Numbered from the stretch's first letter, positions 1-8,231 are shown. The stretch is DNA of 64,000 nt from UBA695 sp042691655 (GCA_042691655.1 CP170506.1:124001-188000), one strand, 5' to 3'. The notes: generated by a model not told the origin, from the sequence alone. Program-made: numbers and translations.

Positions 1-27
1 CTGGGGAAGACGGCCCCAAGGCACAAA

Positions 28-53
28 AAAGGCGGCTTTTGGCAGCCGCCTTT
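28..53 (-). terminator. Rho-independent terminator
   Basis: A perfect 10-bp stem (28-37 with 44-53, core GGCGGCT/AGCCGCC) has a 6-base loop. On the minus strand it is followed by a run of six T (25-30 read in reverse), so it fits the end of the lipoprotein transcript whose stop codon lies at 89. Confidence 0.8.
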
Positions 54-88
54 CTTAAAATAAACCGTCGAGAGTGATGCTCTGCGTC

Positions 89-262
89 TTAGTGGGTATT
101 CATCATCCCGCCCATCATCGCCCCTTCGCCCGCTTGGGGCTGATTCCAGGGAATCGTGTTGTAGGTTTGTGGGGAAGTGGGAGACTTCGGCTCGTTGCTT
201 GCGCAACCTGCGAGAAACAGAGTGGAGCCGACCAATGCAAAAGAGAGAATCACACGGAGCAT
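89..262 (-). CDS. Small lipoprotein (57 aa)
   Basis: A 57-residue reading frame starts with a hydrophobic signal sequence and a clear lipobox, Leu-Ala-Gly-Cys, with the cysteine near residue 20; the mature part is Ser/Pro-rich and ends in a Met-Gly-rich stretch (MMGGMMNTH). It is expected to be lipid-anchored after the Sec pathway. It starts 6 bases after the stop of the upstream envelope-type gene on the same strand and is followed by a terminator, so the two probably form an operon. No family is recognised; function unknown. The start is the only ATG in frame just before the signal sequence. Confidence 0.75.
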   Translation of the reverse strand: MLRVILSFALVGSTLFLAGCASNEPKSPTSPQTYNTIPWNQPQAGEGAMMGGMMNTH

Positions 263-268
263 ATAACT

Positions 269-1048
269 TTACGTACCGGGGAAGATTACCACATCTCCCG
301 GCTGGACGGAAAGTCCTTTAGTGCTTCCCGGCTGAATATCGGCAATCGCGGTCGAAGGCTCGACCGAAGTGATCCGCACCCGGCCGATCACTGAACCACC
401 GCGTTTGATCACCATCGAAGCTCCGGAGACCACGCCCTGGCGGTCGCCGATATTGAGTACGACAAAGTTCCAGTTCGGGTTGACCACGAGGATGCGGCCT
501 TCGAGCCCGGGCCGGAGAGCGGTCGAGGCGCGGCGGGTTGCGTCGGCTTCCAGCGAGGAAGCTTGTTTTTCAGCGGCATCGGCTTTGGCCTGGGCGGCTT
601 TGAGGAGCGTCTCCTGTTCCTTGGCCTTGGCCTCGGCGTCGGCTACCTTCTTGAGAAGTTCGGGATCAGGCGTCGCGGCCGGGATCACCACGTTCTTGGC
701 GTCGGCGAGCTGCTTCTTGAGGTCGGTCAGCTCGGTGTCCTTGGATTGAACCTGCTTGGTGAGCGCATCCACCTGCTGGCGGATCTTGCCCGCGTCTCCG
801 GTGTTGGAGGAGATTTTCTTTTCCAGGTCGGCCTTGGCCTTTACGGCCACGGCTGCCTCGGCTTTGGCGGCGTCCACTTCCTGCTTATCCTTCTGCTGCT
901 GGGTTTCAGCGGCGGTCTTGAAGGACTGAACTTCGTCCTTAGCTTTGGAAAGCGCGCCTTTGGAAAGATAGCTTTGGCCACCGGCGACGGCGGAAAGGAC
1001 AAACGCTGCACCGAGCAACACTCTGGGAATGAACGGGGAACTGGGCAT
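269..1048 (-). CDS. Membrane-anchored coiled-coil envelope protein
   Basis: About 259 aa. An N-terminal hydrophobic segment (signal peptide or anchor) is followed by a long Ala/Lys/Glu-rich coiled coil over about residues 35-180, then a compact beta-rich C-terminal domain containing GRILVVNPNWNFVVLNIGD and a GxVIGRVRI strand. That tail resembles the beta domains of MreC- or FlgT-like envelope proteins, but the match is only by eye. A frame extension to a GTG at 1084 exists; the internal ATG at 1048 sits directly before the signal-like segment and is preferred. It leads a two-gene unit with the lipoprotein at 89-262. A role at the cell envelope is inference. Confidence 0.7.
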   Translation of the reverse strand: MPSSPFIPRVLLGAAFVLSAVAGGQSYLSKGALSKAKDEVQSFKTAAETQQQKDKQEVDAAKAEAAVAVKAKADLEKKISSNTGDAGKIRQQVDALTKQVQSKDTELTDLKKQLADAKNVVIPAATPDPELLKKVADAEAKAKEQETLLKAAQAKADAAEKQASSLEADATRRASTALRPGLEGRILVVNPNWNFVVLNIGDRQGVVSGASMVIKRGGSVIGRVRITSVEPSTAIADIQPGSTKGLSVQPGDVVIFPGT

Positions 1049-1190
1049 AAGGGAAGACGATATGTAGAGGGGGAGGGGGCGCACCTAATGCACCCGAGCG
1101 GGATACTTCTATGCCTTTAGGGGCGGTAAATGCAAGTCGATTGACACAAAAAAATTGTCAGAGCCGCAAATCCCGGCGATAGTCGCCTTG

Positions 1191-1284
1191 TCGCCAGGGA
1201 CTACGGATTGAGAGCAGGCTAACCCCGCCAGGGCAGGAATGCAGCAACGGTCGTTTGACTCTCCTTGTCGTAGCTCTCTGGCGG
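1191..1284 (+). ncRNA. ffs: Signal recognition particle RNA, bacterial small type
   Basis: The conserved SRP core is present: AACCCCGCCAGG (1221-1232), then GGAA (1236-1239) and GCAGCAACGG (1241-1250), the asymmetric-loop and tetraloop region that binds Ffh. The ends pair over 14 bases (CGCCAGGGACTACG at 1192 with CGTAGCTCTCTGGCG ending at 1283), closing the long hairpin. A T-rich tail (1287-1295) follows as a likely terminator. The RNA with Ffh targets nascent membrane and secreted proteins. Ends are approximate to a few bases. Confidence 0.9.
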
Positions 1285-1302
1285 CTTTCCTTTTTCGCAT
1301 CA

Positions 1303-1575
1303 TTACATCCCCATATTGGAGAGCACGATCGAGAGGCGGTTGACCGCTGCGGCCAGATCGGGGTGGGACGATTCGAGCTCCTTTACTTTTTCGTTCAGCT
1401 CCGCGAGCGCCGAGCCTTCGCCATCCGGGATGGCGAGCTGGGTTTCCTCGGGCAGGTCGGCGATTTCGGCTCGCAAGGCGGCCAGGAGATGGAGCATTTC
1501 CTCCCGGGTCTCCTTCGGGAGGTTCTCCGAGGCCTCGATCTGTTCTTCCAGTTTGTTGAGGCGTTCTTCGATCAT
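1303..1575 (-). CDS. DUF4404 family protein
   Basis: A 90-residue, acidic, helical protein. The opening (MIEERLNKLEEQIEASE), the middle Glu-rich segment and the terminal motif FESSHP-like/ALAxLSxxLSNMGM-like (here LESSHPDL then LSIVLSNMGM) match the DUF4404 family, whose function is unknown. Length is typical. It is transcribed towards the SRP RNA gene and stands alone; panD is divergent. No regulatory site was identified. Confidence 0.75.
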   Translation of the reverse strand: MIEERLNKLEEQIEASENLPKETREEMLHLLAALRAEIADLPEETQLAIPDGEGSALAELNEKVKELESSHPDLAAAVNRLSIVLSNMGM

Positions 1576-1692
1576 GCCTCAGTATAGCGTTTTTCCGCCC
1601 CGATTGCCACCTTAGAAGACGGTTTCCTCCAGGGTGAAAAACGGCTTTCGGTTGCGAATCTTCAGCAAATGCCCCATTGTAGGGGGATGCAA

Positions 1693-2058
1693 ATGACGAT
1701 TTTGAAGTCCAAAATCCACCGTGCGGCGGTCTCGGGGGCCAGCCTGCATTACGAGGGTAGTATGACCATTTCGGAGGATTTGGCTGAAAAAGTGGGCCTT
1801 TTACCCTACGAACGTATTCTGGTGGGCAACATGGCTAACGGCGAACGTTTCGAGACGTATGTGATCTACGGCAAACGCGGCGCGGGCCTTATCGAGCTCA
1901 ACGGCGCCACGGCGCACCTGGGCAAGGTGGGCGACCGCGTGACGATCATGAACTTTGGCATGTACACCCCGGAGGAAGTGGCTCAGCATCATCCGCGGAT
2001 TATCCGGATGAACGAAAAGAACGAAATCCTGAGCTACCAGGGGCCCGAGACGGTCTAA
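1693..2058 (+). CDS. panD: Aspartate 1-decarboxylase precursor
   Basis: A 121-residue PanD. It makes beta-alanine from L-aspartate for pantothenate and CoA synthesis in the cytosol. The self-cleavage site Tyr-Glu-Gly-Ser is at residues 20-23; Ser23 becomes the pyruvoyl group. Lys9-like N-terminal SKIHRA and the NGERFETYVI and NGATAHLGKVGD blocks are all family-typical, as is the length. The reading frame extends upstream, but the ATG at 1693 gives the conserved N-terminus and follows an AGGGGG ribosome site at 1681. The next gene starts 21 bases after the stop on the same strand, so they may be co-transcribed. Confidence 0.95.
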   Translation: MTILKSKIHRAAVSGASLHYEGSMTISEDLAEKVGLLPYERILVGNMANGERFETYVIYGKRGAGLIELNGATAHLGKVGDRVTIMNFGMYTPEEVAQHHPRIIRMNEKNEILSYQGPETV

Positions 2059-2078
2059 ACCTGCGATTCCTTCCCATA

Positions 2079-2549
2079 GTGGACTACCATATCCTGCTGC
2101 AACCTTTCGCTTTGGGCCTCGAACTGGGGCTCCTGTTCGCCGGTATCGCGCTTTGGCGCGTGATCCGGCTGAAGCTGGAGCTCGCGCGTTTCAAAACGCA
2201 CGTGAGCGACCGGATCGAACTGGAAGCGGGGTCGCTCCGACAGCTAAAGGACGACCTGGAGGGGGTTCGCCGGGAAAACGAACAACTGCGCCTGCGAGCC
2301 GCGGCCTTGAACGGGAAACCGGAAGGTCGGCTCCAGCGCGAACTGGAAATCTACGCCCGGGCGGAAAAGCAGATGGTCGTGAATGTGCCCGGCTTTGCTG
2401 GCGCCTGGGAAAACGCCAAAGCCGCCGCGCAGGTGGAGGTGGAGCGCGAGGAGGCGGGGAAAAGCCTCACGAAAAGGGTTTTCTCCCGCTGGTTTAATCC
2501 GGGAGCGGGGAAAGACGCGCTTCCGGGGTCCTCTTCCGATACCTTGTAA
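2079..2549 (+). CDS. Single-pass membrane protein with coiled coil
   Basis: A 156-residue protein of unrecognised family. Residues about 8-28 form one membrane helix (LGLELGLLFAGIALW), followed by a basic stop-transfer turn and a charged coiled coil over about residues 35-115; the tail is Gly/Ser-rich and probably disordered. Predicted topology is an N-terminal anchor with a cytosolic or periplasmic coil. It lies 20 bases after panD and 30 bases before the acetyltransferase gene on the same strand, suggesting one transcript, but there is no pathway link that can be seen. Confidence 0.6.
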   Translation: MDYHILLQPFALGLELGLLFAGIALWRVIRLKLELARFKTHVSDRIELEAGSLRQLKDDLEGVRRENEQLRLRAAALNGKPEGRLQRELEIYARAEKQMVVNVPGFAGAWENAKAAAQVEVEREEAGKSLTKRVFSRWFNPGAGKDALPGSSSDTL

Positions 2550-2579
2550 ACAGACGGGTGGAGAGGAAGGTGGGCAACA

Positions 2580-3161
2580 ATGGACTGTCAGCCGACGCTG
2601 AAAACCAAGCGGCTTATTTTGCGGCCGTTTCGACCGGACGACGCCGGGGCGCTTTATGCGCTCGTCAGCGCGCCGGAGATCGCCGCGACCACGCTGCGGA
2701 TTCCCCATCCCTACCCGCGCGAACTTGCCGCGCCCTGGATCGCGGGGCATCCCGATCTATTTGAATCCGGCGACGGCGTCATCTTTGCCATCGTGCAGCG
2801 CCGCGACGCCGAGCTGGTCGGCTGCGTGGGCCTGGAGTGCGACGGCTGCAACCGGAGCGCCGAGCTCGGCTACTGGATCGGCCTCCCGTACTGGAATCGG
2901 GGCTACGCCACCGAGGCGGCCCGGATGGTGCTCGCCTTTGGGTTCGCCTACTTTGGCCTGCACGCCGTCAAGAGCAGCCACTTTGCCTCCAACCCGGCCT
3001 CGGGGCGCGTGATGGAGAAAATCGGGATGCGCTACGAGGGCCGCCGCCGCGAACACGTCTTCAAAGAAGGCCGCGGCTTCGAGGACCTCGTGGACTACGG
3101 CATTTTGAACGGCGACTTCAACGCCCAGGTTCTTAATAGCGGAGAGACGGCCCGCGAATGA
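2580..3161 (+). CDS. GNAT-family N-acetyltransferase (RimJ/RimL-like)
   Basis: A 193-residue acetyltransferase. The start LKTKRLILRPF is the hallmark of the RimJ/RimL branch of GNAT proteins; the central ELGYWIGLPYWNRGYATEAAR contains the acetyl-CoA pyrophosphate-binding Q/R-x-x-G-x-A-like loop (RGYATEA) and the C-terminal SxxVMEKIGMRYEG block is also typical. Substrate is unknown: relatives acetylate ribosomal protein N-termini, antibiotics or small amines. A GGAAGGTGG ribosome site precedes the ATG. It is the last gene of the panD-side run; convergent repeats follow. Confidence 0.85.
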   Translation: MDCQPTLKTKRLILRPFRPDDAGALYALVSAPEIAATTLRIPHPYPRELAAPWIAGHPDLFESGDGVIFAIVQRRDAELVGCVGLECDGCNRSAELGYWIGLPYWNRGYATEAARMVLAFGFAYFGLHAVKSSHFASNPASGRVMEKIGMRYEGRRREHVFKEGRGFEDLVDYGILNGDFNAQVLNSGETARE

Positions 3162-3193
3162 TGGATTTTTAGCCTAAAATCCGCATTGGGAAT

Positions 3194-3327
3194 AGCCGCA
3201 AAAAGGCGCAAGAGGCGCAAAAACAGAAAGTTAGGGTAATTAAATTGCAGGTTGGAGATTACCCTATGGGTGAGTCTAAAAATTAGCGCATCGCTTCTAT
3301 TTTGCGCTTTTTGCGCCTTTTTGCGGC
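3194..3327. repeat. Composite palindromic repeat between convergent genes
   Basis: Two inverted arms of the GCCGCAAAAAGGCGC family (3194-3222 and 3300-3327) flank an inner hairpin GGGTAAT (3234-3240)/ATTACCC (3258-3264). The same arm sequence recurs in many intergenic regions of this window. It lies between the 3' ends of the acetyltransferase gene and the 225-aa gene. Confidence 0.75.
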
Positions 3328-3350
3328 CCATTCTTTCGCCGTTTTTAGGT

Positions 3351-4028
3351 TTAGAACTCCACCGGCTGGGCCTGGATCGTCGGGACCAGGTTCATCTCCT
3401 TAAGCGTCTCGGGGTCCTTGTGGTAACGCTTGATGCCGCTCTCAGAAAGGGCCGCTGCGGGGACGTTGGTGATGAATTCGGCAAAGCTCTTGTCCACGCC
3501 ATCGCGCTGAAGCTTCTGGCCCTTCTTGGTCGACCAGAATTCCTCCTGAATGTTGGCCAGCGCGCGCACGGCCTCATCGGGGCCGAGGTTCTCCTTGCGG
3601 GCCAGCGACCAGACCAGCGACGGATCATTAGGCAGGCTGACGGGGAAGGGGATAAACGGGGCGTCGGCGAGCTCATCCTCCTCTTCGCCCGGGGCCACGA
3701 CCTTCACCTCGGTGTTAACGATGTGGTCCGGCAGCGCGATCTCCACCGACACGGCCTTGCCGTCGTCCTTGGGCGTCACGACGACATTCTCCTCGCCGAA
3801 GTTCCCCGCGAGCTGGCCCTTGAATTCCTCCACCGTGGCCGGTTGGGCATCGGGCAGCGAGCCCTTAGCGGCGAATTTCTCGAACGAATCGAGGCTCTTG
3901 TAGAGGCGCACCTCAGTGACCACTTGCTCGTAAATCGAGTTGGCGAGATGCGGGTCCTGGATGGTCTTGGGCAGAACACGCTGGAGAACGGCGAGAAAAC
4001 GGGCTTCGTCTAGTTTCGAGGATTTCAT
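3351..4028 (-). CDS. Uncharacterised protein, 225 aa
   Basis: A soluble, acidic protein without a signal peptide or membrane helix. No family is recognised. The first 60 residues are helical and charged (FLAVLQRVLPKTIQDPHLANSI), the middle contains a beta-rich stretch around residues 80-115, and a segment with EEEDELAD near residue 120 is strongly acidic. The C-terminal half has a conserved-looking block DEAVRALANIQEEFWSTKKG. The frame has good codon use and an ATG start at 4028, and is real by that measure. No neighbour gives a hint about its role. Confidence 0.6.
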   Translation of the reverse strand: MKSSKLDEARFLAVLQRVLPKTIQDPHLANSIYEQVVTEVRLYKSLDSFEKFAAKGSLPDAQPATVEEFKGQLAGNFGEENVVVTPKDDGKAVSVEIALPDHIVNTEVKVVAPGEEEDELADAPFIPFPVSLPNDPSLVWSLARKENLGPDEAVRALANIQEEFWSTKKGQKLQRDGVDKSFAEFITNVPAAALSESGIKRYHKDPETLKEMNLVPTIQAQPVEF

Positions 4029-4170
4029 CGGGAAAAATTATGCAGGGAGTTTTTTGGCGGGGGGATTTCTTTAATCCCTCCGGCCCGTTTCGGCAATCGA
4101 GGAATTTGGAACTTACCGAAGCACAGAAAAAGATGGGTCAAATCGGCGCATTTTGATAACCCTGGGGCTC

Positions 4171-4959
4171 ATGGAAACGAAACCGCCTCTCATTCACCAT
4201 ACCGCGGCCGAAGGCTATCAAGCGCGAGCGGAGACCTATGTGAGCGGCCGCCCGGATTACCCGCCGGAAGTGGCGGCGTGGCTGAGGGAGGAGCTCGGGG
4301 TCGCGCCGGGCAAGCGGGTGCTCGATCTCGGGGCCGGAACGGGGAAATTCACCCCCAGGCTCGTGGCGACCGGCGCGGCCGTGGTCGCCGTCGAGCCCGT
4401 GGCGGCGATGCGCGAGCAGCTGGCCCGCCTCAACCCCACCGTACAGGCCCTCGTAGGCAGCGCGGAGGCCATTCCGCTGCCGGACGCTTCCGTGGACGCC
4501 GTGGTCTGCGCGCAGTCCTTCCACTGGTTTGCGAACGCCCGGGCGCTGGAGGAAATTCACCGCGTCCTCAAGCCCGGCGGCGTGCTGGGGCTGATCTGGA
4601 ACGTCCGGGACGAAACGGTGCCGTGGGTGGCCGCGTTGAGCCGGATTCTCACGCCGCATGAGGGAGACGCGCCCCGGTATGTTTCGCAAAAATGGCGGCA
4701 GCTCTTCCCCGCGCCGGGCTTCACGCCCCTGCGCGAGCGGCATTTCCCCAACGCCCACTCCGGAGCGCCGGAACGCGTGATTGTCGACCGCGCGCTTTCC
4801 GTGAGCTTCATCGCCGCGCTCCCCGCGCCGGAACAGGCGCACGTGGCTGCCCAGGTTCGCGAGCTGATCGCCGGGACGCCGGAGCTTGCGGGCAAAGAAA
4901 CCGTTATTTCCCCCTACGATACCGCAGCGTTCTCCTGCACGAAGCTGGGCTCGGATTAG
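4171..4959 (+). CDS. Class I SAM-dependent methyltransferase
   Basis: A 262-residue methyltransferase of the Methyltransf_11 type. Motif I VLDLGAGTGKFTPRL near residue 48 binds SAM; the acidic end of strand 2 (VAVEP) and motif post-II SAEAIPLPDASVDAVVCAQSFHWF, then HRVLKPGGVLGLIWN, complete the fold. The opening HHTAAEGYQARAETYVSGRPDYP resembles a group of small-molecule methyltransferases, but the substrate cannot be named. An upstream extension of the frame is possible; the ATG at 4171 directly precedes conserved sequence. The gene converges with the lactate dehydrogenase gene across a repeat region. Confidence 0.85.
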   Translation: METKPPLIHHTAAEGYQARAETYVSGRPDYPPEVAAWLREELGVAPGKRVLDLGAGTGKFTPRLVATGAAVVAVEPVAAMREQLARLNPTVQALVGSAEAIPLPDASVDAVVCAQSFHWFANARALEEIHRVLKPGGVLGLIWNVRDETVPWVAALSRILTPHEGDAPRYVSQKWRQLFPAPGFTPLRERHFPNAHSGAPERVIVDRALSVSFIAALPAPEQAHVAAQVRELIAGTPELAGKETVISPYDTAAFSCTKLGSD

Positions 4960-5155
4960 CCGCAAAAAGGCGCAAAAAGCGCAAAAATAAAGAGATGCGC
5001 TGATTTTTTGAGAGATCCCCGTGCCCTGCTGGTGCGGGGCTCCACGCGCCATGAAAAAAGGGGGGATTCTATTCTCACGCAAAGCCGCAAAGGCGCAAAG
5101 AGGGGGAGCTGTTGGGCTTCGTCTTTTTTGTGCTTCTTGCGCTTTTTTGCGGCTA
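4960..5155. repeat. Dispersed palindromic repeats between convergent genes
   Basis: GCCGCAAAAAGGCGC-family copies occur at 4959-4992, 5074-5100 and 5130-5155. The segment 5037-5100 (GGGGCTCCACGCG, CATGAAAAA, TTCTATTCTCACGCAAAG) is found again in opposite orientation at about 58411-58475. No open frame with coding character is seen here. Confidence 0.7.
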
Positions 5156-5175
5156 TTTCCATCGCCGCTTTTCGG

Positions 5176-6111
5176 CTAAAGCCCTTCAATCCCCGCCGCC
5201 GCCTCGGCCAGGACGATGGCGCTTTGTTGGATGGCGGTGCGTTCCTCCTCCGCGAGCTTCGGGTGGACGGTCTCGATGATCCCGTTTGCTCCCACCACGC
5301 GCGGCAGCGAGAGGCACGAGCCCGCGAATTCACTTTCGCCGGTGAGGGGTGCGGAAACCGTGAGCACCGCCCGGGCGTCGTCGCGGATGACCCGCACCAG
5401 GTGGGCGATGCCCGCGCCGATGCCGTAGTTCGTCGCCCCCTTTCCCTCGATGATCCGGTAGGCGGCGCGGCGCACGGCGTCGTCGATCTCGGCCCGGGTC
5501 TCCGGCGTGAAGGGCCTGCCCATTTGAGCGGAAAACTCGGCCACCGGCAGCCCGCCGATGTGGGCGCTCGACCAGATGAGCACCTCGCTGTCGCCATGCT
5601 CGCCCAGCACGTTGGCGTGGACGGATTGCGGGGCCACCCCGGCGTGTTCGGCCAGCAGCGTGCGGAAGCGCGCGGTATCCAGGATCGTCCCGGAGCCGAA
5701 AACGCGCCCCGCGGGCAGCCCCGAGAGGCGGCACGTTACCGCTGTCATAATATCCACGGGGTTGGTGGCCACCAGGAGAAGCGCCCCTGGGGCATACTCC
5801 ATCACGCGGGAGATGACCGCCTTGAAGACCGCCGTGTTGCGCGTGAGCAGATGGAGGCGCGTCTCGCCTGGCCGCTGCCCCACGCCGCAGCAGAGCACCA
5901 CGACGTCGGCCCCCGTCAGCAGGGAGTAATCGCCCGCCGTGACGCGCGTGGGGCGTACAAAAGGCGTGGCGTGGAGAATATCCTCGGCCTGGGCGCGGGC
6001 CAGGGCTTCGTTGAGATCCACGAGCACCACTTCGCTCGCCGCGCCGCTCATGACAATGGCGAAAGCCGCACTGCTCCCGACGGCTCCGCTTCCCACAATG
6101 CCGATTTTCAT
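5176..6111 (-). CDS. ldh: L-lactate dehydrogenase
   Basis: A 311-residue member of the lactate/malate dehydrogenase family, interconverting pyruvate and L-lactate with NAD in the cytosol. The Rossmann motif is GSGAVGSS at residues 7-14 with Asp32 of VLVDLN choosing NAD. The mobile loop reads GVGQRPGETR: Gln79 at the specificity position, followed by GETR, is the lactate type, whereas malate dehydrogenases carry Arg. The active-site signature LGEHGDSE has His172, and Arg and Thr partners follow. Length is normal. It is a lone gene; no regulator adjoins it. Confidence 0.88.
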   Translation of the reverse strand: MKIGIVGSGAVGSSAAFAIVMSGAASEVVLVDLNEALARAQAEDILHATPFVRPTRVTAGDYSLLTGADVVVLCCGVGQRPGETRLHLLTRNTAVFKAVISRVMEYAPGALLLVATNPVDIMTAVTCRLSGLPAGRVFGSGTILDTARFRTLLAEHAGVAPQSVHANVLGEHGDSEVLIWSSAHIGGLPVAEFSAQMGRPFTPETRAEIDDAVRRAAYRIIEGKGATNYGIGAGIAHLVRVIRDDARAVLTVSAPLTGESEFAGSCLSLPRVVGANGIIETVHPKLAEEERTAIQQSAIVLAEAAAGIEGL

Positions 6112-6256
6112 GCGTGAAACTTATCAGGAACTCAGGAGCTTGGGGAAAAGAAAAAGAGAAATAGAATTGCCGCGTAACCGGATAAGCCGCGCGCGCCTTT
6201 CGCCTTTACATTGGCTCTGAAAAGCGCATTTTTGTCACCAGCTGGTGTGAGAGCTA

Positions 6257-6414
6257 GCCGGGACTTAAGAACCCCGTGTAAAACGGCTGGCAATAGCCGA
6301 AAATCTATTGCCGTTTCCGGGCTATATTTATATGGCCGGGGGGCGGCGGCGTATGTCCAGGCCACCGGCTAAAGGCCGTCGCGGCTGTTTTTACACGGCT
6401 TCTTAACTCCCGGC
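6257..6414. other. Long imperfect inverted repeat with nested hairpins
   Basis: Arms of about 30 bases (6257-6287 and 6383-6414; core TTAAGAA with TTCTTAA and CCGTGTAAAAC with GTTTTTACACGG) pair with only a few mismatches. The enclosed 95 bases hold a perfect 8-bp hairpin, GGCAATAG (6289-6296) with CTATTGCC (6305-6312), and a second one around CCGGGCTATATTTATATGGCCGG (6318-6339 in part). It fills most of the 363-base gap between ldh and the GYF_2-like gene. It could be a structured RNA, a miniature transposable element or a regulatory cruciform; nothing in the sequence decides which. Confidence 0.6.
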
Positions 6415-6474
6415 CTCCTTTCGGAATAACCCGGAGGGGGGCTTGAGTTAAAAACTTAAAACAGCCCAAGGACG

Positions 6475-6684
6475 ATGACGATACCGTATATTTCTAATCG
6501 CTGGTATTATGTGAATGCCAATAACGAAATACTTGGCCCCTTCAGCCTCTCAACGATTGATGCCTTTTATGTGGAGGGAATCATCTCCCTCAATACGCGG
6601 GTCCTCCGCGAATTCGGAACGGATTTCCAGCCCTACAACGACATTTTTACCGACTCGGACCTGCGGATGCCGTTTTCTTCATGA
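6475..6684 (+). CDS. Small GYF_2-like domain protein
   Basis: A 69-residue protein that is essentially one GYF_2-like (DUF4339) fold: RWYYVNANNEILGPFS near the start holds the Trp-Tyr-Tyr and Gly-Pro-Phe signature, followed by a helix with IDAFYVEGIISLNTRV. Family members are thought to be small protein-interaction modules; most are fused to membrane segments, but this one stands alone. The ATG at 6475 follows AAGGACG. It lies just downstream of the inverted-repeat element at 6257-6414 and converges with the secreted-protein gene at 6702. Confidence 0.65.
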   Translation: MTIPYISNRWYYVNANNEILGPFSLSTIDAFYVEGIISLNTRVLREFGTDFQPYNDIFTDSDLRMPFSS

Positions 6685-6701
6685 AAGCGGCCTAAAAAAT
6701 C

Positions 6702-7130
6702 CTACCGGAACCCGTAGGCTAGGGCCCAGTGGGTCCGCTCCAGGGGGGATTTTTCGATCTCGACGATCAGGTAATACGAGCCGCTGACCTTCGGCACCAC
6801 GCGGGCGGCGGCCATGTGAGGCTTGTTTTTCCAGTATTCGGCCTCGGCCAGCTTGCCCTCGGCATCGTAGATGTGGACGGAGATTTTGGCGTTCGCCACG
6901 TCCGTCCCCATCCAGAACCAGTATTCGTTGCCCTTGAAAAGCTGCTGCACGATGGCTTTTTGCTGCTTCACGGGGAGGTCTCCGCCCCAGTAATCCTCGC
7001 GAACGGTGAAGCCTTCTTTCACATAGGGATGCGCCGCCTGCAACGCGTAGGAAAGCGCGTCGTCCACGGTGGCGTGGGCCGTACAGAGAAGGACCAGAAG
7101 GCCGAGAGTGAATGATAGGATGGTTTTCAC
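6702..7130 (-). CDS. Secreted protein, 142 aa
   Basis: An N-terminal signal peptide (MKTILSFTLGLLVLLCTAHA) is followed by a mature domain of about 120 residues with an aromatic-rich centre (EYWFWMGTDVANAKISVHIYD) and an ending SYYLIVEIEKSPLERTHWALAYGFR. This looks like a small beta-sandwich exported to the periplasm or outside, but no family name can be given. The gene starts 4 bases after the stop of the upstream secreted-protein gene (7135-7995), so the two are very likely translated from one transcript. Confidence 0.65.
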   Translation of the reverse strand: MKTILSFTLGLLVLLCTAHATVDDALSYALQAAHPYVKEGFTVREDYWGGDLPVKQQKAIVQQLFKGNEYWFWMGTDVANAKISVHIYDAEGKLAEAEYWKNKPHMAAARVVPKVSGSYYLIVEIEKSPLERTHWALAYGFR

Positions 7131-7134
7131 GAGG

Positions 7135-7995
7135 TTAGTCCTGAGAAGAAATCGTTTTCACCAGATCCGCGGTGATGGTGTGGATTCTGTCCACTTTTTG
7201 CGGGGTGATATTCCCGGCGGGTTCGATGAGCGGGCGCAGCTCCGGCAGCCCTTGGGCAATTTGTTTGACGGCTTTGTTCTCCTTGAGCCGGGGATTGAGC
7301 CCGTCGAGCCGCCGCTGGAAGTAGTCCAGGATGGCGGGCTGGTGGAGCAGTTCCGCGCCGTCCTTGCTGTAGTTCTTGGTGACGACCTGCGTGAGCGCCT
7401 CCGTGCCGCGCAGCCAGCCGCCGAGGCTGACGAGCTGGGCGAGCTGGGCGTCCTCAAGCTCGATCATGGCCTGTTTGACGTCCTTGAGCGCGCCGTCAAA
7501 TTCGCGGCGCACCGTGCTCCAGTCTTTCTTGTCGGCGGCCTCGATGATGCTGCTCGTGCGGCTGATGACGGATTTCTGCACGCCGATGGCTTTTGAGAGC
7601 GAGAGCACCTGGCGGCCGATCTTCTTGACCTCCTCGGGCTCCTGCGCCTCCACGGCGATGAAGCCCTCGGCGATGGTCGCGCCCAGGAGCAGCGCCACTT
7701 GCGGGCGTTTGCCGAGGGTCTCGGTTTTCACCGGGCGCATCACCTCGTGCCAGTTGGGCGAGCCGAGCTTGTCGAGCACGCCGAAAACCTCCGTGGGCAT
7801 CGGGATGACGACTTCGTCGACCACCGTGGCGGGCAGCGAGCCCACGTCGATCGTGCGGGGCGGCTCGGCGTCCTTGGCCAAGGCGCTCAGCGGCATACAG
7901 GCGGCAAGGAGGGCAGAGAGGAGACCTTGGCGGATTTTGCCGGGTTTCGCGGTGTTCCGCTGGGCCGGACGGGCGGTCGAAGAGAAATTAATCAT
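7135..7995 (-). CDS. Exported helical protein, 286 aa
   Basis: The first 42 residues comprise a basic region and a hydrophobic stretch ending in ALA, consistent with a signal peptide with a long n-region. The mature part is mostly alpha-helical and acidic, with a segment rich in Leu/Ala heptads over about residues 130-230. No domain is recognised. A start further in is possible, but the ATG at 7995 keeps a basic n-region. It is the first gene of a two-gene unit with the 142-aa secreted protein. Periplasmic or outer-envelope location is inference from the signal. Confidence 0.6.
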   Translation of the reverse strand: MINFSSTARPAQRNTAKPGKIRQGLLSALLAACMPLSALAKDAEPPRTIDVGSLPATVVDEVVIPMPTEVFGVLDKLGSPNWHEVMRPVKTETLGKRPQVALLLGATIAEGFIAVEAQEPEEVKKIGRQVLSLSKAIGVQKSVISRTSSIIEAADKKDWSTVRREFDGALKDVKQAMIELEDAQLAQLVSLGGWLRGTEALTQVVTKNYSKDGAELLHQPAILDYFQRRLDGLNPRLKENKAVKQIAQGLPELRPLIEPAGNITPQKVDRIHTITADLVKTISSQD

Positions 7996-8156
7996 GGCGA
8001 ATGAGCCTTACAATTATGCACATCCAAGCCCAAACTCAACCAAACCCGGGGCTTTCTAGCAATCTTTTTTCCGGCCCCACGGAGTGCTGGTGGAGAGGCC
8101 CCACGGAGCGGGAGGGGAATGCACGAGGCGGTGATCAGGGCGCTTGTGGGCAAAAA

Positions 8157-8189
8157 AAGAAAGCCACGAGGCGGGCTCATGGCTTTCTT
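8157..8189 (-). terminator. Rho-independent terminator of acpP
   Basis: A perfect 10-bp stem, AAGAAAGCCA (8157-8166) with TGGCTTTCTT (8180-8189), is followed on the minus strand by seven T. It lies 42 bases past the acpP stop. Confidence 0.85.
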
Positions 8190-8231
8190 AGGTGCGGGGA
8201 GAACCCGCAAGGTTGTGTTTAAGATGGGGGG

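Noticed and set aside
1141..1187. Palindromes TGACA...TGTCA and GGCGA...TCGCC before the SRP RNA as an operator
   Set aside because: No -10 box at the right distance from TTGACA was convincing, so neither a promoter nor an operator is claimed.
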